Source: an uncultured Bacilli bacterium (lineage in GTDB: Bacteria > Bacillota_I > Bacilli_A > RF39 > UBA660). Taken from it: 64,000 bases of DNA. Position numbers and translations under genes: made by a program. This document shows, piece by piece, positions 58,455 to 64,000 of this stretch. The DNA lies in the NCBI GenBank assembly GCA_910585045.1, contig CAJUCD010000002.1, forward strand, positions 62,001 to 126,000. Reading direction: 5' to 3'. Position 1 is the stretch's first letter; each line of letters opens with the position of its first letter. The notes beneath the pieces are model-generated. The model was not told the DNA's origin, did no database searches, and saw nothing but the letters and a program-made list of their open reading frames with translations.

Positions 58455-59028
58455 ATGATATATGTTACACGTCATGGTCAAACAAATTGGAATCTAGAAA
58501 AGAAAGTAATGGGAAGATGTGATGAACCTTTAAATGATAAGGGTAAAAGTCAAGCTTTAGAAACTAAAAACAAACTATTAGATGTAGGTATAGATTTGAT
58601 AATTTGTTCACCACTTCTTAGGACAAAACAAACGGCTGAAATTATAAATGGTAATAGAAATATTCCTGTAATTTATGATGATAGAATTATCGAAAGAGAT
58701 TTTGGCGAATTTGAAGGAATGCAAGTAGATAATTTTGATTTTCATGGGTATTGGAATTATTATAAAAATGAACAGTATCAAAAAGCGGAAAATATTCAAG
58801 TGTTTTTTAAGAGAGTTTATAGTTTTTTAGAAGATGTTGTTAAAAATTATAGTGATAAGAATGTTCTTATTGTAGCACATGGAGGAGTAAGTATTCCAGT
58901 GACATGTTTTTTTTAATAATAATATACCAGATGGTTCATTAATTGATGCTGGTTTAGTTTTGGGGAATTGTGAGATTTTGGCTTTTTCAACTGAACTTCT
59001 AAATAGACATAAAGAAACTTTGCTTTAA
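58455..59028 (+). pseudogene. histidine phosphatase with +1 frameshift at a T8 run
   Basis: MIYVTRHGQTNWNLEKKVMG (catalytic RHG), ICSPLLRTKQTAEII, ERDFGEFEGM and VAHGGVSIPV are a complete phosphoglycerate-mutase-like phosphatase core. After CFF the frame stops at 58916, but the next frame continues NNIPDGSLIDAGLVLGNC and EILAFSTELLNRHKETLL to TAA 59028. The break is a run of eight T (58907-58914); seven T would join both parts. So it may be a slippage-prone gene, a fresh pseudogene or a sequencing error. The open part alone gives 153 aa. Confidence 0.8.
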
Positions 59029-59046
59029 ATAGCAGAAGTTTTTTTG
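59015..59046 (+). terminator. terminator of histidine phosphatase gene
   Basis: AAACTTTGC (59015-59023) pairs with GCA-G-AAGTTT (59032-59041), one bulge, then T-run. It sits over the stop codon of the restored frame, supporting that frame as native. Confidence 0.65.
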
Positions 59047-59157
59047 TTTTTGGGATAATATTAAAAGTAACAATTCTCTTATATTATTTTAGTTTAAAAA
59101 AACTAAAAAGGCTATACATTTAAACAAGTGTATGCTATGATATTAATGGTGATAGTT

Positions 59158-59712
59158 ATGTATAGTTATATTATAGGAAGTGTAGTAATTCAGGAAAACA
59201 ACTATATTGTGCTAGATAATAATGGAATAGGCTATATGATTTATGTTGCTAATCCTTTTAGTTATGAGCTAGAAAAAGAAGCCAAAGTTTATTTATATAA
59301 TCAAATAAAGGAAGATGAGCATAGTCTGTATGGATTTAAAACTACAGAAGAACGTGATTTGTTTTTGAAACTTATTAATGTTAAGGGTTTAGGTCCTAAG
59401 ATGGCAATGCCAATGTTAGCGACTGGAAGTATTGCAGGAATAGTGGATGCAATAGATAGAGAGAATATATTGTATTTAAAGAAATTTCCTAAAATAGGAG
59501 AAAAGTTAGCTCGTCAAATAATATTAGATTTGAAGGGTAAACTTACACAATCGGTTGATGTTAGTGTAAGTGGTAATTTTGATGAATTAGTTAGCGTTTT
59601 AGAAAGTTTAGGTTATAAAAATGTGGAAATAAAGAAAATTTTACCTAAAGTAAATGCGTCTTTAGATATAGAAAGCCAAGTAAAAGAGGCTTTAAAATTA
59701 ATGCTTAAGTAG
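59158..59712 (+). CDS. ruvA: Holliday junction helicase subunit RuvA
   Basis: Tetrameric junction-binding subunit. OB domain (MYSYIIGSVVIQENNYIVLDNNGIGY, then SLYGFKTTEERDLF), two helix-hairpin-helix motifs (LINVKGLGPKMAM and LKKFPKIGEKLARQIILDLKGKL) and the C-terminal domain III that contacts RuvB. 184 residues. The frame opens at 59128, but GGTGAT precedes ATG 59158, which gives the family-typical start. Confidence 0.93.
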   Translation: MYSYIIGSVVIQENNYIVLDNNGIGYMIYVANPFSYELEKEAKVYLYNQIKEDEHSLYGFKTTEERDLFLKLINVKGLGPKMAMPMLATGSIAGIVDAIDRENILYLKKFPKIGEKLARQIILDLKGKLTQSVDVSVSGNFDELVSVLESLGYKNVEIKKILPKVNASLDIESQVKEALKLMLK

Positions 59713-59720
59713 GTGAGTAA

Positions 59721-60242
59721 ATGACTATTGGAATAGATATTGATGATACAATTACAAAAACAAGTGAAAAGGCTGCAGAGAATTTAGCAAAATATGATAA
59801 TAATTATTTAGATTATCATAATCTTCCAAGTGAAAAATATGAAGAATTTATGAAATTATATCAAGCAGAAATTTTAAGAACAGTAGAACTTAGAGAAGGA
59901 GTAAAAGAGGCTTTTAGATATTTTAAAGATAAGGGTTATCGTATTGTTATTATAACAGCAAGAGATAATACTTATTCAAAAGAGATAAAAACAATTACTT
60001 TGGATTATTTGGCACAAAATGAATTAGAATATGATAAAATAATTTTAGGGAAAGAAAATAAAGGGAAAATAGCAAAAGAAGAAGGAATAGATATTTTTAT
60101 TGATGATAAAGAAACAGTATTAGATGATATGGTCGAAAATGGAATTAAAACTATTAGAAGAACAGAAAAGACTGATAGTAAACATGTTTCTTTTGCTAAT
60201 TGGAGTGATATTGTTAATTATATAAAAACATTGGAGGGGTAA
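59721..60242 (+). CDS. HAD-family 5'-nucleotidase-like protein (NT5C/YqfW type, 173 aa)
   Basis: TIGIDIDDTITKTSEK holds the nucleophile Asp and Asp+2, RIVIITARDN is motif II and DIFIDDKETVLDDM is motif IV. The family pattern with REGVKEAFRYFKDKGYR matches the YqfW/UPF0411 5'-nucleotidases. It is inserted between ruvA and ruvB with gaps of 8 and 1 nt, so the three genes are one transcriptional and translational unit. Confidence 0.82.
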   Translation: MTIGIDIDDTITKTSEKAAENLAKYDNNYLDYHNLPSEKYEEFMKLYQAEILRTVELREGVKEAFRYFKDKGYRIVIITARDNTYSKEIKTITLDYLAQNELEYDKIILGKENKGKIAKEEGIDIFIDDKETVLDDMVENGIKTIRRTEKTDSKHVSFANWSDIVNYIKTLEG

Positions 60243-60243
60243 A

Positions 60244-61248
60244 ATGGATGAACGAATTATTACAGCAGAAGAATTAGATTCTGATGTTTTTGAACAAAAT
60301 ATTAGACCTGAGTCATTAAATGAGTATATAGGTCAAGAAGAAATAAAAGAGAATTTAAGAATTTTTATTGAAGCGGCTAAAATGCGAGGAGAGTCACTTG
60401 ATCATGTGTTACTTTATGGTCCTCCAGGACTTGGAAAAACTACTTTAGCACATATTATTGCAAATGAGCTTGGTAGTGATTTGAAAACTGCTAGTGGACC
60501 AGCATTAGAGAAAAGTGGTGATTTAGCAGCGGTTTTATCTAATTTGGAACCTGGGGATGTTTTATTTATTGATGAAATTCATAGAATGCCTAAATTTGTG
60601 GAAGAAATATTATATCCTGCTATGGAAGATTTTGAGCTAGATATTATTGTTGGAGCAGATGGTAAGAGTAGAAGTATTAAAATAGATTTACCACCTTTTA
60701 CTTTGGTAGGAGCGACTACTAGAGCTGGAGATTTATCTAGTCCATTAAGAGATAGATTTGGAATAGTTTCAAAACTTAATTATTATAAAGATACAGAGTT
60801 ACAACAAATTGTTAAAAGAACAGGTAGAGTTCTTAATATGGCAATTAATGATGAAGCGGCTTTGGAAATTGCTCGGAGATGTCGTAAGACACCGAGAGTG
60901 GCTAATAGATTGTTTAAGAGAGTAAGAGATTTTGCTTTGGTTAAAGGCACTGGAATAATAGATTATGAAATAACAATGGATAGCTTGATGAGACTTAAAG
61001 TGGATGAATTTGGATTGGATCAGGTAGATATTGAATATTTGGAGGCTTTAATTAACAAATTTAATGGAGGACCTGTTGGTATTGAAACTATTGCTACCGC
61101 GATTGGAGAGGAAGTTACAACAATTGAGGATGTAGTTGAACCATTTTTGTTACAAGAAGGATTTATTAAAAGAACTCAAAGAGGTAGAGTAGCAACAGAA
61201 AAAGCTTATGAACATTTAAAAATAGATAAGCAAGGAGCATTGTTTTAG
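60244..61248 (+). CDS. ruvB: Holliday junction ATP-dependent helicase RuvB
   Basis: AAA+ motor of branch migration. RPESLNEYIGQEEIKENLRIF, Walker A LLYGPPGLGKTTLAHI (near 58-66), Walker B VLFIDEIHRM, sensor FTLVGATTRAGDLSSPLRDRFGI and the winged-helix end (GPVGIETIATAIGEE, then EPFLLQEGFIKRTQRGRVAT). 334 residues, full length. GGAGGGGTAAA precedes the ATG. Confidence 0.97.
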   Translation: MDERIITAEELDSDVFEQNIRPESLNEYIGQEEIKENLRIFIEAAKMRGESLDHVLLYGPPGLGKTTLAHIIANELGSDLKTASGPALEKSGDLAAVLSNLEPGDVLFIDEIHRMPKFVEEILYPAMEDFELDIIVGADGKSRSIKIDLPPFTLVGATTRAGDLSSPLRDRFGIVSKLNYYKDTELQQIVKRTGRVLNMAINDEAALEIARRCRKTPRVANRLFKRVRDFALVKGTGIIDYEITMDSLMRLKVDEFGLDQVDIEYLEALINKFNGGPVGIETIATAIGEEVTTIEDVVEPFLLQEGFIKRTQRGRVATEKAYEHLKIDKQGALF

Positions 61249-61257
61249 GAGATATTT

Positions 61258-61788
61258 ATGAAAATTTTACTTGGAAGTAAAAACCCTGGGAAAATAGAAG
61301 GTACTAAATTAGCATTTGAAAATTATTTTAAAGAGTTATCAATAGAGGGAGTTCCAGTTTTATCAAATGTAAGTGAAGAACCAGTAAATGAAGAAATTTA
61401 TATAGGTGCTAAAAATAGAGTTGATAATTTAGTAGAATATGCAAAAGAAGAAAATATTGATTGTGACTATTTTGTTGGTGTTGAGTCAGGAATTGCAAAA
61501 ATTTTTGGTAATTGGATGATTATTAATATAGCTGTTGTAATGGATAAGACAGGATTTTTAGGTGTTGGAACTAGTTCAGGATTTCCAGTTCCAGATAAAT
61601 ATGTTGAAGAAATAATTAAAACTGACCTAGGTAAAGTAATGGATAGAATATTTGATAAGAGTGATTTACGAAGTAGTAAGGGTGGAATTAGTTATTTGAC
61701 TAAAGGTAAAATTACAAGAATAAATTTAACAACTGAAGCAATTGTAATGGCTTTAACACAATTTATTAATGAGAGTATTTGGAAATAA
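61258..61788 (+). CDS. inosine/xanthosine triphosphatase-like protein (DUF84/YjjX, 176 aa)
   Basis: KILLGSKNPGKIEGTKLAF is the NTP-binding start of the YjjX/DUF84 branch of the Maf/HAM1 superfamily; GAKNRVDN, DYFVGVESGIAKI and GTSSGFPVPDKYV follow, as does SSKGGISYLTKGKITR. It should remove ITP/XTP from the nucleotide pool. Starts 9 nt after ruvB. Confidence 0.85.
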   Translation: MKILLGSKNPGKIEGTKLAFENYFKELSIEGVPVLSNVSEEPVNEEIYIGAKNRVDNLVEYAKEENIDCDYFVGVESGIAKIFGNWMIINIAVVMDKTGFLGVGTSSGFPVPDKYVEEIIKTDLGKVMDRIFDKSDLRSSKGGISYLTKGKITRINLTTEAIVMALTQFINESIWK

Positions 61789-61809
61789 ATAAAGAAGGGA
61801 GTGGTAATT

Positions 61810-61851
61810 ATGCATATATTACTACTTATAATTGAGACTTATTTATGTTAG
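61810..61851 (+). other. possible 13-codon leader ORF upstream of folD
   Basis: ATG 61810 follows GAAGGGAG and reads MHILLLIIETYLC. It lies just ahead of, and overlaps, the folD promoter -35. It may be chance. Confidence 0.2.
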
Positions 61852-61859
61852 ATTATAAT
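61832..61859 (+). promoter_or_regulatory. promoter of folD-glyA-tmk
   Basis: TTGAGA (61832-61837), 16 bp, TATAAT (61854-61859), 24 bp ahead of the folD start codon. Confidence 0.55.
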
Positions 61860-61883
61860 TTATAACATAGAAAGGAGCTTAAT

Positions 61884-62726
61884 ATGAAAATTATAGATGG
61901 AAATCATCTTGCAAACAAGTTGAGGGAAAACTTGAAAAAAGATATAAAAGATAATGATTTATGTCCAGGACTAGCAATTATTTATGTTGGAAATAATCCT
62001 GCAAGTGAAGTTTATATACGTAATAAATTGAAAACTTGTGTAGAGCTAGGAATTGAAGGCAATTTGTATCATTTTGAAGAAAATGCTCAGCAAGAAGAAA
62101 TAATTGCCAAAATTAAAAATTTAAATGAAGATAAAAAAGTTCACGGAATTATTATTCAAAGTCCTGTTCCAAAAAAATATGATGAAGATTTATTAAATAG
62201 TTATATACTAAAAGAAAAAGATGTTGATGGTTTTGGGATTTATAATGTCGGAAGCTTAACAGCAAATAAAGAAGAAATGTTAGCGGCTACTCCTGCAGGA
62301 GTTATTAAAATGCTAGAGAGTGAAAATATTAAGATTAGTGGAAAACATGTAGTGATGGTTGGAAGAAGTAAAATTGTAGGGAGACCACTAGCAATGATGT
62401 TTTTAAATAGAGATGCGACTGTGACAATAGCACATTCGAAAACAGAAAATTTAAAAGATATTACTAAATTAGCAGATATTTTAGTGGTAGCTATAGGTAA
62501 ACCGTTATTTATTAAAAAAGGTTTTATAAAAAAAGGGGCAGTTGTTATTGATGTTGGTATTAATCGCCTTAGTGATAAAATAGTTGGAGATGTAGATTTT
62601 TTAGATGTTAAGAAAAAAACATCATTTATTACACCAGTTCCAGGTGGAGTTGGACCAATGACTATTACAATGTTGCTAGCAAATGTGGTTGATAGTGCGA
62701 AAAAAGCAAAAGAAAGAGGTAAATAA
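61884..62726 (+). CDS. folD: bifunctional methylene-THF dehydrogenase/cyclohydrolase FolD
   Basis: Interconverts 5,10-methylene-, methenyl- and 10-formyl-tetrahydrofolate. VYIRNKLKTCVELGI carries the catalytic Lys, GIIIQSPVPKKYD the folate-site motif, KDVDGFG the conserved loop, VVMVGRSKIVGRPLAMM the NAD(P) site and TPVPGGVGPMTITML the C-terminal signature. 280 residues. GAAAGGAGC precedes the ATG. Adjacent glyA supplies methylene-THF, a coherent one-carbon operon. Confidence 0.96.
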   Translation: MKIIDGNHLANKLRENLKKDIKDNDLCPGLAIIYVGNNPASEVYIRNKLKTCVELGIEGNLYHFEENAQQEEIIAKIKNLNEDKKVHGIIIQSPVPKKYDEDLLNSYILKEKDVDGFGIYNVGSLTANKEEMLAATPAGVIKMLESENIKISGKHVVMVGRSKIVGRPLAMMFLNRDATVTIAHSKTENLKDITKLADILVVAIGKPLFIKKGFIKKGAVVIDVGINRLSDKIVGDVDFLDVKKKTSFITPVPGGVGPMTITMLLANVVDSAKKAKERGK

Positions 62727-62728
62727 TA

Positions 62729-63952
62729 ATGGATAAAAAAATAAAAGAAGCTTTAGAAAAAGAAATGAAAAGGCAACAAAATAATGTTGAACTTATTGCG
62801 TCTGAGAATTATGTTTCAAAGAGTGTTTTGGAATTACAGGGAAGTATATTTACAAATAAGTATGCTGAGGGTTATCCAAAAAAAAGATATTATGGTGGAT
62901 GTGTTAATGTTGATACTGTAGAGGAATTAGCAATTTCTTATGTTACAGAGTTGTTTGGTGCTAAATATGCTAATGTGCAACCTCATAGTGGTTCTAGTGC
63001 TAATATGGCAGTGTATAGAGCATTATTAACTCCTGGTGATAAAGTTTTGGGAATGAATTTAAGCCATGGTGGACATTTAACACATGGACATACAATTAAT
63101 TTTAGTGGTATGGATTATGAATTTGTGGCTTATAATTTAAATAGTGAAACTGAAATGTTAGATTATGAAGAAATTCGTGAGATTGCTTTAAGAGAGAAGC
63201 CTAAAATGATTGTAGCAGGTGCTAGTGCTTATTCAAGAGAAATTGATTTTAAAAAGTTTAGAAGTATTGCTGATGAAGTTGGAGCTTTGTTATTTGTAGA
63301 TATGGCTCATATAGCAGGTTTAGTAGCAGCAGGTTTACATCAAAATCCGGTTTTATATGCTGATGTAGTTTCTTCAACAACTCATAAAACTCTTAGAGGG
63401 CCAAGAGGGGGAATAATTTTAACTAATGATGAAGAAATTATTAAAAAAATTAATAAAGTAGTATTCCCTGGTATTCAAGGTGGTCCATTAATGCATGTTA
63501 TTGCAGCTAAGGCTCAATGCTTTTATGAAGCTTTACAACCTGATTTTAAAGAATATGCGAAACAAATTATTAAAAATACAGCAGTTTTAGCAGATACTTT
63601 AAAAGATAAAGGATTTAAATTAGTTTCAGGTGGTACTGATAATCATTTAATCTTAGTTAATGTTAAAGAATCTATTGGTATTACTGGTCAAGAGGCAGAG
63701 AATATTTTAGATGAAATATATATAACTGTTAATAAGAATACTGTTCCTAATGAGACTGAATCTCCTCAAAAAACTAGTGGAATTCGTGTTGGTGCAGCAG
63801 CGATGACTACAAGAGGTTTAAAAGAGGCAGAATTTAAAAAGATTGGTGAAATTATAGCGGAAGCTCTTAGAAATAAAGACGATCATGATGTTTTAGAAAA
63901 ACTTGGTAAAGAAGTTTTAGAATTAACAGATAATTTTCCGATTTATAAATAG
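62729..63952 (+). CDS. glyA: serine hydroxymethyltransferase
   Basis: PLP enzyme that converts serine and THF to glycine and methylene-THF. NNVELIASENYVSKSVLELQGS, NKYAEGYPKKRYYGG, NVQPHSGSSANMAVY, FVDMAHIAGLVAAGLHQNP, and the Schiff-base Lys in SSTTHKTLRGPRGG (near residue 224) are all intact. 407 residues. Starts 2 nt after folD. Confidence 0.97.
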   Translation: MDKKIKEALEKEMKRQQNNVELIASENYVSKSVLELQGSIFTNKYAEGYPKKRYYGGCVNVDTVEELAISYVTELFGAKYANVQPHSGSSANMAVYRALLTPGDKVLGMNLSHGGHLTHGHTINFSGMDYEFVAYNLNSETEMLDYEEIREIALREKPKMIVAGASAYSREIDFKKFRSIADEVGALLFVDMAHIAGLVAAGLHQNPVLYADVVSSTTHKTLRGPRGGIILTNDEEIIKKINKVVFPGIQGGPLMHVIAAKAQCFYEALQPDFKEYAKQIIKNTAVLADTLKDKGFKLVSGGTDNHLILVNVKESIGITGQEAENILDEIYITVNKNTVPNETESPQKTSGIRVGAAAMTTRGLKEAEFKKIGEIIAEALRNKDDHDVLEKLGKEVLELTDNFPIYK

Positions 63953-63964
63953 GAGTGATGCAAA

Positions 63965-64000
63965 TTGAGTAAAGGCAAGTTAATTGTTATTGAAGGAACA
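63965..64000 (+). CDS. tmk: thymidylate kinase, 5' end only (window edge)
   Basis: TTG 63965 follows AGGAGTGAT and reads SKGKLIVIEGT up to the window end, the start of the P-loop strand of dTMP kinase (family start KFIVxEGxDGSGKST). Partial; the P-loop itself lies beyond the window. It probably continues the folD-glyA operon and ties methylene-THF supply to dTMP use. Confidence 0.6.
   Translation, partial: MSKGKLIVIEGT

Noticed and set aside
59108..59138. Imperfect palindrome upstream of ruvA as an SOS (LexA) box
   Set aside because: GCTATACA...TGTATGC does not match the Gram-positive LexA consensus CGAACRNRYGTTYC closely enough.
1..64000. Recoded UGA (Mycoplasma/Spiroplasma code)
   Set aside because: TGA ends several well-supported genes (5568, 6514, 20582, 21131, 49104), and conserved Trp positions in DnaK-, PepF- and RbgA-type proteins are read normally as TGG.
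1..64000. CRISPR array
   Set aside because: No series of regularly spaced identical repeats. The repeat pairs seen (879/895, 5817/6731, 6561/6620) have only two copies each.

Overview
The window is a very AT-rich (roughly 27% G+C by eye) bacterial chromosome segment. Its gene order is that of Bacilli, but trimmed: ruvX-yrzB-mltG-trmR-trhP-greA, rplS-lepB-rbgA-rnhB, hrcA-grpE-dnaK-dnaJ-mtaB, rpsP-khpA, cdsA-rseP, ruvA-ruvB, folD-glyA-tmk. TGA is used as an ordinary stop (for example at 5566-5568 and 49102-49104), so this is not a recoded Mycoplasma. Single-membrane surface proteins, a CotE-like protein and low G+C suggest an uncultured gut Bacilli/Mollicutes-neighbour lineage (RF39/RFN20-like). 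That placement is inference.

Layout. 1-8.75 kb is accessory DNA. It holds a divergent XRE regulator and GIY-YIG-like gene, four short membrane-anchored proteins, an OB-fold-like protein, a small serine recombinase with a candidate res site, a 54-residue ORF, and a large serine recombinase. 8.75-13.8 kb holds a candidate structured RNA, a decayed ORF, a membrane zinc metallopeptidase, a secreted His/Cys-rich protein and an InlB-repeat surface protein. 14.1-19.5 kb is the ruvX-to-rplS housekeeping block. 19.6-29.5 kb is lepB to topA, interrupted at 20.1-23.9 kb by an islet with gene scars and a KilA-N protein. 30-35.6 kb carries an ABC exporter, a polysaccharide deacetylase and a cytosolic HExxH protein.

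35.68-40.2 kb is the most unusual locus. Three genes encode a transmembrane TIR protein with extracellular SH3-like domains, a YdjI-type SPFH/zinc-ribbon protein and an LRR-type membrane protein. They follow a promoter whose -35/-10 spacer ends in a run of ten G, which suggests phase-variable expression of a membrane-surveillance or defence module.

40.2-47.2 kb is a CIRCE-controlled heat-shock operon with two unusual insertions, a CCSGH protein and PepF. 47.3-54.7 kb holds surface and unknown proteins with mtaB and recD2. 54.7-64 kb holds a HIT protein, CotE-like protein, rpsP, khpA, cdsA, rseP, tRNA-Arg(CCG), a frameshifted phosphatase, ruvAB with a nucleotidase between them, folD, glyA and the start of tmk.

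Many starts here are decided by the Shine-Dalgarno core, either AGGAGG or the downstream part GGTGAT. I moved starts accordingly where the longest ORF began upstream of the ribosome binding site.
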